DNA of 64,000 nt, from the NCBI GenBank assembly GCA_041395625.1, contig JAWLAE010000001.1, forward strand, positions 124,001-188,000, read 5' to 3'. The stretch comes from CADEED01 sp041395625 (GTDB taxonomy: Bacteria > Pseudomonadota > Gammaproteobacteria > Steroidobacterales > Steroidobacteraceae). Shown here piece after piece: positions 43,513-53,537 of this stretch. Below the pieces are notes generated by a model that had not been told where the DNA came from, did not search any database, and saw nothing but the letters and a program-made list of their open reading frames with translations. Within the stretch, counting starts at the first letter, position 1. Each line of letters starts with the position of its first letter. The position numbers and the translations under genes are program-made.

Positions 43513-45060
43513 ATGAATGTCGTACCGCAGCCGATCCGCAATCTGCAACCCCTGCTCGAGGGTATCGCCGTGCCGTCGCGCGATTGTGAGCTCACCGATC
43601 TGACGCAGGATAGCCGCACGGTAGGCGTCGGCAGCTTGTTTCTCGCGTGCGCCGGTCGCACGACCCACGGTCTCGCTTTCGCAGCGCAAGCCGTCGCACA
43701 GGGTGCCCGCGCGATACTGTGGGAGCCTACGGCGACTGCGCCGCGGCTGCCCGAGTTTCCATCGGACATCATCGTTACACCTGTGGCCGCGCTGTCGCAG
43801 CGTGCAGGCGAAATCGCCGACCGCTTTTTCGGCGCACCATCCGCGCAGCTAGCCGTGACCGGGGTCACCGGTACCAATGGCAAGACCACGACGGCCTATC
43901 TGCTCGCGCAGGCCTGGACGTTCGTGGGTGCGTCAGCGACCTACATGGGCACGATCGGCGTCGGCGCGCCGGGGGCGCTCAAGCAGGCCCAGCTAACGAC
44001 TGCCGATGCGGTCACGGTACAGCGCGAACTCGCGGCGATGCATCGGGCCGGCGTCAGACATGCTGTCATGGAAGTGTCTTCGCACGCGCTCGATCAACAT
44101 CGGGTCGCGGGTGTGCGCTTCCGTGTCGCGTTGTTTACCAACCTGACACGCGATCACCTCGACTATCACGGTTCGATGGCTGCCTATGGTGCAGTCAAGG
44201 CGCGGTTGCTGCAGCACCCCGAGCTCAGCGCGCGCATCATCAACGTCGACGATGCCTTTGGTGTCGATCTGGCCAAGCGGCCAGCGCAGCCGGGTCATCT
44301 GGTAGTTACTAGCGGCACGCACTCCGGACAACGACTCGCGCGGGAGTTTCCCGCTGTGCGCTACGTGTGCGCGACGGCCAGCGAGCGCACTGTGCGCGGT
44401 CTCAGCCTTTCGATCGACTCGAGCTGGGGCAGCGGGCGCATCGACACCTCTCTGGTCGGCGATTTCAATGTCGACAACATTCTGCTGGTACTGGCTGCCT
44501 TGCTGGATGGCGGCGTCGACCTGAGTGTTGCGGCGCAGGCGTTGGCACAAGTGGCGTCGCCCCCGGGCCGCATGCAGCGATTCGGCGGTGCAGGGGATGC
44601 GCCGTTGGTGTTGGTGGACTACGCCCATACCCCCGATGCGCTGGCCAAGGCTTTGCGGGCGGCTCGTGCGCATTGTCGCGACCAGTTGCTGGTGGTGTTC
44701 GGTTGCGGCGGTGATCGTGACAGTGGCAAGCGTCCGTTGATGGGCGCGGTCGCCGCTGACCTGGCCGACCTGGTCATTCTGACGGATGACAACCCGCGCA
44801 CCGAGTCGCCGGCTGCCATCGTCGCCGATATCCGCTCTGGCTGGCCGAGTGGCGCCGCGGCTGGTCGGCAGCTGGCGATCGTACATGATCGCCGCGCGGC
44901 CATTGCCACGGCGATCGAACGTGCCTCCGCCGACGATGTGGTCCTTGTTGCTGGCAAGGGCCACGAAAACTACCAACTCTATCGGCACGAGCGTCGCCTC
45001 TTCAGCGATGCATCGGTGGTCGAGGACTGCCTCCGCATCCGGCACGGAGTTGTGGTATGA
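43513..45060 (+). CDS. murE: UDP-MurNAc-tripeptide synthetase MurE
   Basis: A 515-residue Mur ligase with ATP loop GVTGTNGKTTTAYLLAQ, EVSSHALDQHR and the substrate-recognition motif DDNPRTESP, which indicates meso-diaminopimelate as the added amino acid (DNPR signature). It adds the third residue of the stem peptide. The ATG at 43513, ten bases after the ftsI stop, is used; an ATG slightly upstream overlaps ftsI. Confidence 0.96.
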   Translation: MNVVPQPIRNLQPLLEGIAVPSRDCELTDLTQDSRTVGVGSLFLACAGRTTHGLAFAAQAVAQGARAILWEPTATAPRLPEFPSDIIVTPVAALSQRAGEIADRFFGAPSAQLAVTGVTGTNGKTTTAYLLAQAWTFVGASATYMGTIGVGAPGALKQAQLTTADAVTVQRELAAMHRAGVRHAVMEVSSHALDQHRVAGVRFRVALFTNLTRDHLDYHGSMAAYGAVKARLLQHPELSARIINVDDAFGVDLAKRPAQPGHLVVTSGTHSGQRLAREFPAVRYVCATASERTVRGLSLSIDSSWGSGRIDTSLVGDFNVDNILLVLAALLDGGVDLSVAAQALAQVASPPGRMQRFGGAGDAPLVLVDYAHTPDALAKALRAARAHCRDQLLVVFGCGGDRDSGKRPLMGAVAADLADLVILTDDNPRTESPAAIVADIRSGWPSGAAAGRQLAIVHDRRAAIATAIERASADDVVLVAGKGHENYQLYRHERRLFSDASVVEDCLRIRHGVVV

Positions 45061-46427
45061 AGCGCACGCTAGCGGACGCGGCGACTGCAACTGGCGGTAC
45101 GCTGCACGGCGCCGATCGCCCGTTCACAGGCGTCAGTAGCGACACGCGCCAGTTGCAGCCGGGAGAATTGTTTGTCGCGTTGCGCGGACCACGCTTCGAT
45201 GGCAATCAATTCGTGGCCGCCGCTGCAGCCGCCGGCGCCGCCGGCGCCATTGTCGACGCGCGTCAAAACCTGGACTTGCCGCAGATCGTGGTGAAGGACG
45301 GTCTCGCGGCGCTGACCGCCCTCGCGCAGCGCTGGCGCGCGCAGTTCCAGATTCCGATAGTTGGCGTTGCTGGCAGCAACGGCAAAACAACCGTCAAGGA
45401 GATGACGGCAGCGATACTCGCGTCTGCCGGCGCCTGTCTCGCGACCCAGGGCAATCTCAACAATCACATCGGCGTGCCACTCACCCTGATGCGTCTGCTG
45501 CCCGAGCATCGCTACGCCGTGATCGAGATGGGCGCCAATCGTGCGGGCGACGTGGCGGAACTGGTGACGATTGCTCAGCCGACCGTGGGGCTGATCACCA
45601 ACGCCGGTGCCGAGCATCTCGAAGGCTTCGGCAGCCTCGAAGGCGTGGCGCGCGCCGAGGGAGAAATGGTGGCGGGCCTGGCGGCGGCGGCCACCGCCGT
45701 GCTCAACGCCGACGATCCGTTCGCGGACCTGTGGCGTTCGATGACAGCAGCGAGCGTCGTCAGCTTCGGACTGGATGCATATGCCGACTACACGGCTCAC
45801 GAGCTGCGGACCAGCGTCGATGCCAGCGGCTTCAAGACCCGCTTCACGCTGCGCTCGCCGGCAGGTAGCGCGCCAATCGAGCTGGCGCTCGCGGGCCGAC
45901 ACAACGTCCTCAATGCACTGTGCGCAGCGGCGGCCGCTATGTCAGCCGGCGCTGGAATCGTCGATGTGGTGGCCGGATTGGCATCCATGCGCGCCGTGGC
46001 CGGTCGGTTGCAGTTCCGTACCGCACCGAGTGGCGCGCTGCTCCTCGACGATTCCTACAATGCCAACCCCAGTTCGGTGCGTGCGGGTATCGATGTACTG
46101 GCAGGTATCGAGGCGCGCAAGTGGTTAGTGATCGGTGACATGGCTGAACTGGGTGAGTTCACCGCCGCCAGCCACGCTGACGTCGGTGCATATGCTCGCG
46201 AACGCGGTATCGAGCGACTGTTCGCTGTGGGCAAGTCGACTCCGCTCGCCGTCGAAGCGTTCGGCGCCGGTGGCCAGTGGTTCGCCGACAGCGACGCGCT
46301 CGTTCGCTCGATTGGCGGGTCGCTTACGAGCGACGTGTGCGTGCTGATCAAGGGCTCGCGCGTCAATCGCCTCGAACGAGTGGTCGAGGCGCTGGCTGCG
46401 GGTGACCCTGCACGCAAGGCGGGCTGA
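45057..46427 (+). CDS. murF: UDP-MurNAc-tripeptide-D-alanyl-D-alanine ligase MurF
   Basis: A 456-residue Mur ligase with AGSNGKTTVKEMTAAIL, NLNNHIGVPLTLMRL and DDSYNANPSSVRAGI. It attaches D-Ala-D-Ala to make the UDP-MurNAc-pentapeptide. Its start overlaps the murE stop (ATGA). Confidence 0.97.
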   Translation: MKRTLADAATATGGTLHGADRPFTGVSSDTRQLQPGELFVALRGPRFDGNQFVAAAAAAGAAGAIVDARQNLDLPQIVVKDGLAALTALAQRWRAQFQIPIVGVAGSNGKTTVKEMTAAILASAGACLATQGNLNNHIGVPLTLMRLLPEHRYAVIEMGANRAGDVAELVTIAQPTVGLITNAGAEHLEGFGSLEGVARAEGEMVAGLAAAATAVLNADDPFADLWRSMTAASVVSFGLDAYADYTAHELRTSVDASGFKTRFTLRSPAGSAPIELALAGRHNVLNALCAAAAAMSAGAGIVDVVAGLASMRAVAGRLQFRTAPSGALLLDDSYNANPSSVRAGIDVLAGIEARKWLVIGDMAELGEFTAASHADVGAYARERGIERLFAVGKSTPLAVEAFGAGGQWFADSDALVRSIGGSLTSDVCVLIKGSRVNRLERVVEALAAGDPARKAG

Positions 46428-46432
46428 ACCAA

Positions 46433-47518
46433 GTGCTCTTCTGGATCGCCAAACTGCTGACGCCGCACTACTCGGCCTTCAATGTCTTCTCCTACCTGAC
46501 TTTGCGCGCGATCCTGGCCGTGATGTCGTCACTGCTCATCGCGCTCCTGGTTGGTCCGTGGATGATTCGTCGGCTGTCGGGCTATCAGATCGGACAGGTG
46601 GTCCGGGATGACGGTCCGCAAACGCACTTCAAGAAGGCGGGCACGCCGACGATGGGTGGTCTGCTGATCCTGGTGGCTATTGCTGTCAGCACGCTGCTGT
46701 GGGCGGATTTGACCAATCGTTATGTCTGGATCGTGCTCGGCGTGACTACGGCCTTCGGCGTCATCGGCTTCTATGACGACTATCTCAAGCTCGTGAAGAA
46801 GAACCCACGCGGTCTGATCGCCCGCTGGAAGTATTTCTGGCAGTCGGTCGCTGGCCTGCTCGCCGCTCTAGTGTTGTGGTCAACAGCGACTACGGCCAAC
46901 GATACGACGCTGTTCCTGCCGTTCATCAAGGATTTTGCGTTGCCGCTCGGCGCCGTGAGTTTCGTGCTGCTGACGTATCTCATGATCGTCGGCATGAGCA
47001 ACGCCGTGAACCTGACGGACGGGCTCGATGGCCTCGCCATCATGCCGGCTGTGATGGTGGCGGCGGCGCTTGGAGTGTTCGCGTACGTGAGCGGCAACGC
47101 CGTGTTCGCAGAGTATCTGCAGATCCCGGCGGTGCCGGCCGCCGGCGAAGTCATGGTGTTCTGCGCCGCGCTGGTCGGCGCCGGTCTGGGGTTTCTCTGG
47201 TTCAATTCCTATCCCGCGCAAGTGTTCATGGGTGACATCGGTGCTTTGGCGCTCGGTGCCGCGCTGGGTGTGGTTGCGGTGATCGTTCGGCAGGAGCTGG
47301 TGGTGCTGGTGATGGGCGGCGTGTTCGTCCTCGAAACCGCCTCGGTGATGTTGCAGGTCGCCTCCTTCAAGCTAACCGGCAAGCGCCTGTTTCGTATGGC
47401 GCCGATCCATCATCATTTCGAGCTCAAGGGTTGGGCTGAGCCCAAAGTGATCGTGCGGTTCTGGATCATTTCCCTGCTGCTGGTGCTCGTGGGCCTCGCA
47501 ACGCTGAAGCTCCGATGA
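46433..47518 (+). CDS. mraY: Phospho-MurNAc-pentapeptide translocase MraY
   Basis: A 361-residue membrane protein with ten expected helices. Conserved motifs are KKAGTPTMGGLLIL, the catalytic FYDDYLKLVKKN, NLTDGLDGLAI and PIHHHFELKGWAEPKV. It transfers phospho-MurNAc-pentapeptide to undecaprenyl phosphate, forming lipid I. The start is a GTG five bases after the murF stop. Confidence 0.97.
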   Translation: MLFWIAKLLTPHYSAFNVFSYLTLRAILAVMSSLLIALLVGPWMIRRLSGYQIGQVVRDDGPQTHFKKAGTPTMGGLLILVAIAVSTLLWADLTNRYVWIVLGVTTAFGVIGFYDDYLKLVKKNPRGLIARWKYFWQSVAGLLAALVLWSTATTANDTTLFLPFIKDFALPLGAVSFVLLTYLMIVGMSNAVNLTDGLDGLAIMPAVMVAAALGVFAYVSGNAVFAEYLQIPAVPAAGEVMVFCAALVGAGLGFLWFNSYPAQVFMGDIGALALGAALGVVAVIVRQELVVLVMGGVFVLETASVMLQVASFKLTGKRLFRMAPIHHHFELKGWAEPKVIVRFWIISLLLVLVGLATLKLR

Positions 47519-48864
47519 CAGCACGCACTAACAACTTGCCTCTCGCGGTCGTCGTCGGCATGGGCCGTTCGGGTCTGTCGGCAGCCCGCTATCTGCTACG
47601 GCAGGGCTGGCGTGTTGCCGCTACCGACAGTCGCGTCGTGCCGCCGGAAGCGGAGGCATTGCGAGCGCTCGGGCAAGACATCATCCTGCGTCCGGGGGGC
47701 TTCGACAGTTCCCTGTTGGTCGGTGCGAGTCTGGTGGTCGCGTCACCCGGTGTCGCGTTGAGCGAGCAGATCTTCACGCAGGCGCGCGAGCAGCACATCG
47801 AGATCGTCGGTGACATCGAGTTGTTCGGCAGGGCTGCTGATGCGCCGGCAATTGGTATCACCGGCACCAACGGCAAGAGCACCGTCACCACATTGCTAGG
47901 CCGCATGGCGGAGCGCTCCGGCGCGCGCGTGCGCGTCGGCGGTAACCTCGGCCAACCGGCGCTCGATCTGTTAGGACGAGGGCCGGTCGACCTGTATGTG
48001 CTGGAACTGTCGTCGTTTCAGCTCGAAACCACGTCGAGTCTGCGCCTCAAGGCTGCAGCGGTGCTCAATCTCAGCAGCGACCATCTCGATCGTTACGCCG
48101 GCATGGCCGAATATGCCGCGGCCAAAGCCAGGATCTTTGCGCACTGCGCCACGGCGGTCGTCAACATCGACGACCCCTGGGTGGTAGCGATGCACCGGCC
48201 GACCGAGCGCACGTTCACCTATTCGCTGCACAGCGATCGCGGCGCCGATTTCTTCGTCGCCGACGATGACACCACCGGCAAACCATGGCTGATGCGGCGC
48301 GGCGAGGCGCTGCTGCCGCTCGCCGCGCTCAAAATGCCAGGGCTGCACAATGCGGCCAATGCGCTCGCGGCGCTCGCGGTTGGCGAAGCGCTCCGCTTGC
48401 CGCGCGAGGCGATGCTGGCGGAACTCGAAGAGTTCGGCGGGCTGCCACATCGGATGCAATGGGTCGCCGACGTTGGCGGCGTGCGTTACCTGAACGACTC
48501 CAAAGGTACTAACGTCGGGGCGACACTCGCGGCGGTCGCCGGACTCGCCGGTCCGTTGATCGTAATCGTCGGTGGCGACGGCAAGAACCAGGACTTCACG
48601 CCGTTGGCGGCAGCCTTCCGCGGCAAAGTGCGGTTGGCGGTGTTGATCGGTCGCGACGCACCCGCGGTCGCCAAGGCTTTGGTCGACGTGTGCCAGATGT
48701 TGCGGGCCGAGACGCTGGAAGCGGCGGTACGGTCGGCGGCCTCGGCAGCGCACCCCGGCGATACGGTGCTGCTGTCACCCGCTTGTGCCAGCCTCGACAT
48801 GTTCCGCGACTACGCGCATCGCGGCAGCGTATTCGCCAGTGCGGTAAAGGCGTTGGCCGCATGA
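47515..48864 (+). CDS. murD: UDP-MurNAc-L-alanine-D-glutamate ligase MurD
   Basis: A 449-residue Mur ligase. An N-terminal Rossmann-like domain (VVVGMGRSGLSAARYLL) precedes the ATP loop GITGTNGKSTVTTLL and the C-terminal domain with NDSKGTNVGATLAAV. It adds D-glutamate to UDP-MurNAc-L-Ala. The ATG overlaps the mraY stop. Confidence 0.96.
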   Translation: MTARTNNLPLAVVVGMGRSGLSAARYLLRQGWRVAATDSRVVPPEAEALRALGQDIILRPGGFDSSLLVGASLVVASPGVALSEQIFTQAREQHIEIVGDIELFGRAADAPAIGITGTNGKSTVTTLLGRMAERSGARVRVGGNLGQPALDLLGRGPVDLYVLELSSFQLETTSSLRLKAAAVLNLSSDHLDRYAGMAEYAAAKARIFAHCATAVVNIDDPWVVAMHRPTERTFTYSLHSDRGADFFVADDDTTGKPWLMRRGEALLPLAALKMPGLHNAANALAALAVGEALRLPREAMLAELEEFGGLPHRMQWVADVGGVRYLNDSKGTNVGATLAAVAGLAGPLIVIVGGDGKNQDFTPLAAAFRGKVRLAVLIGRDAPAVAKALVDVCQMLRAETLEAAVRSAASAAHPGDTVLLSPACASLDMFRDYAHRGSVFASAVKALAA

Positions 48865-50069
48865 ACACCACCGCGACTTTCGCTCGATCGTCCACGCGCA
48901 GCGGCCCACTGCGGCTCGACGTCGTCACCGTCTTGATCGTCTGTTCGATCGTATTGCTCGGTCTCGTGATGGTGACCTCCGCATCGATGTCGATCGCAGC
49001 CAAAGAGGCCGGCGAACCATTTCTCTATCTTGAGCGTCAGCTCGTATTGACGCTGATCGGTGTGGTGCTTGCAGGCATTGCAGTGTGCGTACCGACGGCG
49101 CTGCTGGAGAAGCTGGCCTGGCCATTGCTGATCGCGGCGATCGTCCTGCTGATCGCGGTCCTGATTCCCGGTATCGGTCATTCGGTCAACGGCAGTCGGC
49201 GCTGGATCCGCTTGTTGGGATTCAACTTCCAGGCATCCGAGCTCGCTCGCGTGCTGGTCCTGATCTTCCTCGCTGGCTACGCAGTTCGGCGGGAGAACGA
49301 GCTGCGTGCTGGCATTGGTGGGCTATTGCGGCCGATCGGACTGCTCGGCTTCATCTTTCTGCTGCTGCTCGCGCAACCGGATTTCGGCGCTGCGTCCGTG
49401 CTGCTCGTCACGGGTTTCGGTGTGTTGTTCCTGGCTGGTGCCCGGTTGCGCGACGTGTTGGGGATCGCAACCGTCCTCACCGCGGGGCTCGCGCTGTTAG
49501 TGTGGATCGAGCCGTACCGAATGCGCCGGCTGACGTCGTTCCTCGACCCATGGGCCGACCCGTTCGACAGCGGCTTCCAGCTGACGCAATCGTTGATCGC
49601 CATCGGCCGGGGCGAATGGTTCGGCGTCGGTCTTGGCGAGAGTGTGCAGAAGCTGTTCTATCTGCCCGAGGCACACACGGATTTCCTGTTCGCCGTGCTG
49701 GCCGAAGAGCTCGGACTGATCGGTGTGATCGTCACATTGGCACTGTTCCTCGCGCTCGTCTGGCGTTCGTTCTGGATTGCGCGAGCCGCCTTCGACAGCG
49801 GCAAGAAGTTCGCGGCCTACCTGGCGGCCGCCTTCGGTATCTGGATAGGCGTGCAATCGCTCATCAACATTGGCGTCAACATGGGGGTACTGCCGACCAA
49901 GGGTCTGACACTGCCACTGATGAGCTACGGTCGCTCCAGTCTGATCGTGACGCTGGCATGGGTCGGTGTGCTATTGCGCGTCTACCACGAAGTTGTTAGT
50001 GAGAACCGTGGTGCGGCCACGGTCCGCGGCATGCCTCGCGGCCAGCATGGCGCGGAGGCAGCGGCATGA
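48861..50069 (+). CDS. ftsW: Septal peptidoglycan polymerase FtsW
   Basis: A 402-residue SEDS glycosyltransferase with about ten transmembrane helices. Motifs include NGSRRWIRLLGFNFQASELA, the catalytic-region QPDFGAA and PEAHTDFLFAVLAEELGLIG, and LPLMSYGRSS near the end. It polymerises lipid II at the septum with FtsI. The ATG at 48861 overlaps the murD stop; a longer open frame lies inside murD. Confidence 0.97.
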   Translation: MNTTATFARSSTRSGPLRLDVVTVLIVCSIVLLGLVMVTSASMSIAAKEAGEPFLYLERQLVLTLIGVVLAGIAVCVPTALLEKLAWPLLIAAIVLLIAVLIPGIGHSVNGSRRWIRLLGFNFQASELARVLVLIFLAGYAVRRENELRAGIGGLLRPIGLLGFIFLLLLAQPDFGAASVLLVTGFGVLFLAGARLRDVLGIATVLTAGLALLVWIEPYRMRRLTSFLDPWADPFDSGFQLTQSLIAIGRGEWFGVGLGESVQKLFYLPEAHTDFLFAVLAEELGLIGVIVTLALFLALVWRSFWIARAAFDSGKKFAAYLAAAFGIWIGVQSLINIGVNMGVLPTKGLTLPLMSYGRSSLIVTLAWVGVLLRVYHEVVSENRGAATVRGMPRGQHGAEAAA

Positions 50070-51160
50070 CGGATCTCGCGCGCGTACTGATCATGGCCGG
50101 CGGCACCGGCGGGCACGTTTTTCCGGCGCTTGCGCTGGCTCGCATCCTGCGCAGTGAGTCCTACCAGGTCGTCTGGCTCGGCACCCAGCGCGGGCTCGAA
50201 GCGCGCGTCGTGCCGGCGGAATCGATTCCCATCGAGTGGTTGGCTATCGGTGGTCTGCGTGGCAAGGGCATCGCGACCTTGCTGGCAGCGCCGTTCCGGC
50301 TGGCGCGTGCTCTCTGGCAGGCGCTCGCAGTCATGCGCAAGCATCGGCCAGCCGTCGTGATCGGCTTGGGCGGCTTCGTTACCGGGCCAGGCGGTGTCGC
50401 CGCCTGGTTGTCCGGCAGGCCGCTGCTGATTCACGAGCAGAATGCGGTGGCAGGATTCACCAACCGTTGCCTCGCGCGCCTGGCGCGTCAGGTTCTGGAG
50501 GCATTCCCGGGCAGCTTCGGTGCACACCTGCCGACCCGCGTCATCGGCAATCCGGTCCGCCAGGACATCCTTGGCGCTGCCGCGCCGGCGGAACGCTTTG
50601 CAGCGCGTCGTGGTGCGATCAAGCTGTTAGTGGTCGGCGGCAGTCAAGGCGCGACGCGCCTGAACACGGTCGTGCCTTTTGCGATCGCGCGAGTTGCGGC
50701 GACTGGTATCGCGTTCGAGGTCCATCATCAGGCGGGTGAACGCTGGCTGGACTCCGCGCGTGACGCGTACGCGCGAGCGACCGTGCGCGCCACGGTCGTG
50801 CCCTTCATCGATGACATGGCCGAGGCCTATGCTGACGCCGATCTCGTCATCTGCCGAGCCGGCGCATTGACGATCTCCGAGCTCGCTGCCGTGGGCGTCG
50901 GCGCGATTCTGGTGCCGTTCCCGGCCGCAGTCGACGACCACCAAACGCGCAACGCCGAATACCTGGTGCGGGAAGGTGGCGGCGTATTGATCCCGGATCG
51001 CGAACTCACCGACGAGCGTCTCGCCGCTGAGTTACAGCGGCTCTGTGCGGGTCGCGGCAAGCTGCTGGCGATGGCCGAGCGAGCGCGTCTGTTGGCGCGG
51101 CCGAATGCCGCGCAGGATCTGGCTGCCGCGTGCCGGCCGTATCTGCAGGGTGCCGCATGA
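50066..51160 (+). CDS. murG: Lipid II synthase MurG
   Basis: A 364-residue GT28 glycosyltransferase with the Gly-rich loops MAGGTGGHVFPALAL and VVGGSQGATRLN and the UDP-GlcNAc site CRAGALTISELAAVGVGAILVP in two pieces. It adds GlcNAc to lipid I on the inner face of the membrane. Its start overlaps the ftsW stop, and its stop overlaps the murC start. Confidence 0.97.
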   Translation: MTDLARVLIMAGGTGGHVFPALALARILRSESYQVVWLGTQRGLEARVVPAESIPIEWLAIGGLRGKGIATLLAAPFRLARALWQALAVMRKHRPAVVIGLGGFVTGPGGVAAWLSGRPLLIHEQNAVAGFTNRCLARLARQVLEAFPGSFGAHLPTRVIGNPVRQDILGAAAPAERFAARRGAIKLLVVGGSQGATRLNTVVPFAIARVAATGIAFEVHHQAGERWLDSARDAYARATVRATVVPFIDDMAEAYADADLVICRAGALTISELAAVGVGAILVPFPAAVDDHQTRNAEYLVREGGGVLIPDRELTDERLAAELQRLCAGRGKLLAMAERARLLARPNAAQDLAAACRPYLQGAA

Positions 51161-52587
51161 ACGACCGCATGCGCCGCATCAACACCATTCACTTCGTCGG
51201 CATCGGCGGCAGTGGCATGGGCGGCATCGCCGAAGTACTGACCAATCTCGGCTACCGCGTGCAGGGTTCCGACTTGCGTGCCAACGCCGTGACCGAACAC
51301 TTGGCGCGTCTCGGCGCGAGGATTCTGCTGGGGCATCGACCCGAACACGTCGCGGACGCCGACGTGGTCGTCGTGTCGAGTGCCGTCTCGAGTGACAACC
51401 CGGAAGTCGTCGCAGCACTTGCAGCACGTACCCCGGTCGTACCGCGCGCACAGATGCTCGGCGAGTTGATGCGCTTTCGTTACGCCATCGCCGTGGCGGG
51501 CACGCATGGCAAGACCACTACCACCAGTTTGCTGGCGAGCATCCTGGCGGAGGGCGGCGAGGATCCGACGTTCGTCATCGGCGGTCGTCTCAAGAGCGCT
51601 GGCACCAATGCGCGCCTGGGTGCCGGCAAGTATCTGGTCGCCGAGGCCGACGAAAGCGACGCGTCGTTCCTGCATCTTCTACCGATGATCGCAATCGTCA
51701 CCAATATCGACAACGATCATCTCGTTACCCACGAGGGTGACTTCCAGCGTCTCAAGCAGAGCTTCGTTGCCTTTTTGCACAACCTGCCATTCTATGGGCT
51801 GGCAGTGCTCTGCACCGACGACGAGCACGTGCGCAGCATCCTGACCGAGGTCAATCGACCGGTGATCGGCTACGGGTTCGCGGCGAGCGCTGACCTGCGC
51901 GCTACCAACCTGCGACGAGACGGCTTGCGGACGCATTTCGATGTCGTGCGACGCACTGGTGACCTGCAGCTAGTCATCACCGTCAATCTGCCTGGTCGGC
52001 ACAATGTGCTCAATTCGCTCGCGGCCATCGCTGTCGCACTCGAGCTGGGCGTGAGTGCAGAGGCGATCCAGCGTGCGCTCGCCAACTTCCAGGGTGTCGA
52101 CCGAAGACTGACCCGCGTGGCGGAGCTGCAGCTCGCGACGGGTGGTTCGGCGGTCACGATCGTGGACGACTACGGGCATCATCCGACGGAAATCGCCGCG
52201 ACCCTCGATGCGCTGCGGCAGGGCTATCCGGGCAGGCGCATCGTGTTGGCGTTCGAGCCGCATCGTTACACGCGCACGCGCGACTTGTTAGATGATTTTG
52301 CGCAGGTGTTGTCGACCGCCGACGTGCTGTTGGTGAGCGAGGTGTACTCGGCCGGCGAAGCGCCGATCGCTGGTGCCGACGGCCGCGCGATCTGCCGTGC
52401 CGTCCGCATGCGCGGGCTGGTAGAACCGATCTTCGTCGAGAAGCTCGATACCCTGGCCGACAGCCTGCGCGATCTGCTGCACCCCGGGGACGTGGTCGCC
52501 ACGCTCGGGGCTGGCAACGTGAGTGCAGTCGCGCATGCGTTGCCGGCTCGGCTCATGTCGAGCGGTGCGGCGCGGAGGTCAGCGTGA
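51157..52587 (+). CDS. murC: UDP-MurNAc-L-alanine ligase MurC
   Basis: A 476-residue Mur ligase with FVGIGGSGMGGIAEVL at the N-terminus, ATP loop VAGTHGKTTTTSLLA, AEADESDASFL and DDYGHHPTEIAATL. It adds L-Ala to UDP-MurNAc, the first stem-peptide step. The ATG at 51157 sits in the murG stop; an earlier frame start lies inside murG. Confidence 0.97.
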   Translation: MNDRMRRINTIHFVGIGGSGMGGIAEVLTNLGYRVQGSDLRANAVTEHLARLGARILLGHRPEHVADADVVVVSSAVSSDNPEVVAALAARTPVVPRAQMLGELMRFRYAIAVAGTHGKTTTTSLLASILAEGGEDPTFVIGGRLKSAGTNARLGAGKYLVAEADESDASFLHLLPMIAIVTNIDNDHLVTHEGDFQRLKQSFVAFLHNLPFYGLAVLCTDDEHVRSILTEVNRPVIGYGFAASADLRATNLRRDGLRTHFDVVRRTGDLQLVITVNLPGRHNVLNSLAAIAVALELGVSAEAIQRALANFQGVDRRLTRVAELQLATGGSAVTIVDDYGHHPTEIAATLDALRQGYPGRRIVLAFEPHRYTRTRDLLDDFAQVLSTADVLLVSEVYSAGEAPIAGADGRAICRAVRMRGLVEPIFVEKLDTLADSLRDLLHPGDVVATLGAGNVSAVAHALPARLMSSGAARRSA

Positions 52588-52636
52588 CGTGGGTGTTGCC
52601 GTGCGCCAATCGTTACGACCGCCGAGGAGTCACACG

Positions 52637-53533
52637 ATGGCGCTGACCATCGATCGGCAGTTCGCCACGCGGGTTCGCTATGACGAGCCGATGTCGCGGC
52701 ATACGAGCTGGCATATCGGTGGGCCAGCCGATGTGTTCTTCGAACCGCGTGACCGCGCTGACCTGATCGCGTTCGTACGACAGCTGCCGGCGGACGTGCC
52801 GGTCTTCTGGTTGGGCCTTGGCAGCAATCTGTTGGTGCGTGACGGCGGCATACGCGGCGTCGTGATCGAGGCCCATGACGCCTTGGCGAAGATCGAGCGG
52901 CGTGGCCCGACCGGCGTCTACGTGGAGAGCGGCGTGCCGTGCGCGCGCATCGCCCGTCAGTGCGCGAAGTGGAATCTGGGGCCGGCCGCATTCTTCGCCG
53001 GTATCCCCGGTACGCTGGGTGGTGCCCTCTATATGAATGCAGGCGCGTTCGATGAAGAAACCTGGCCGCGCGTACGGGCGGTCGAGGTGCTCGATCGACG
53101 GGGTGTCGAGCGCGAGCGTGCGGCCGGCGAGTACAGCTTCGGTTATCGGCGGCTCTCACCGCCGGCGCCGCACGAGTGGTTTCTCGCCGCGCAGCTCGAG
53201 TTCGAGGTGCTGCCGACCGATGCGGTGCAGTCGATGCAGGCATTGCTGGCGCGTCGCAAGGCGACGCAACCGATCGGCGAATGGAGCTGCGGCTCCACTT
53301 TCACCAACCCGCCCGGGGACCACGCTGCGCGCCTGATCGAAGCGGCTGGGCTCAAGGGCTACCAGGTCGGCGGCGCCGTCGTTTCTCCCAAACATGCCAA
53401 CTTTCTGCTCAACACGGGGGCTGCGACTGCGCGCGACATCGAGCAGTTGGTAGCTCATATCCAGGCAACCGTACGGTCGCAGTTCGGTGTGCAGCTCACG
53501 CCGGAATTCCTGATCGCTGGGGAGGCGAACTGA
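52637..53533 (+). CDS. murB: UDP-N-acetylenolpyruvoylglucosamine reductase MurB
   Basis: A 298-residue flavoenzyme of the short MurB type. It has TSWHIGGPADVFFEP, WLGLGSNLLVRDGG, GIPGTLGGALYMNAGAF and the catalytic Ser in the CGSTFTNP motif. It reduces enolpyruvyl-UDP-GlcNAc to UDP-MurNAc. The ATG at 52637 has GAGGAG upstream; this leaves 49 bases after murC, the largest gap in this part of the cluster, and a longer start cannot be excluded. Confidence 0.95.
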   Translation: MALTIDRQFATRVRYDEPMSRHTSWHIGGPADVFFEPRDRADLIAFVRQLPADVPVFWLGLGSNLLVRDGGIRGVVIEAHDALAKIERRGPTGVYVESGVPCARIARQCAKWNLGPAAFFAGIPGTLGGALYMNAGAFDEETWPRVRAVEVLDRRGVERERAAGEYSFGYRRLSPPAPHEWFLAAQLEFEVLPTDAVQSMQALLARRKATQPIGEWSCGSTFTNPPGDHAARLIEAAGLKGYQVGGAVVSPKHANFLLNTGAATARDIEQLVAHIQATVRSQFGVQLTPEFLIAGEAN

Positions 53534-53537
53534 CACC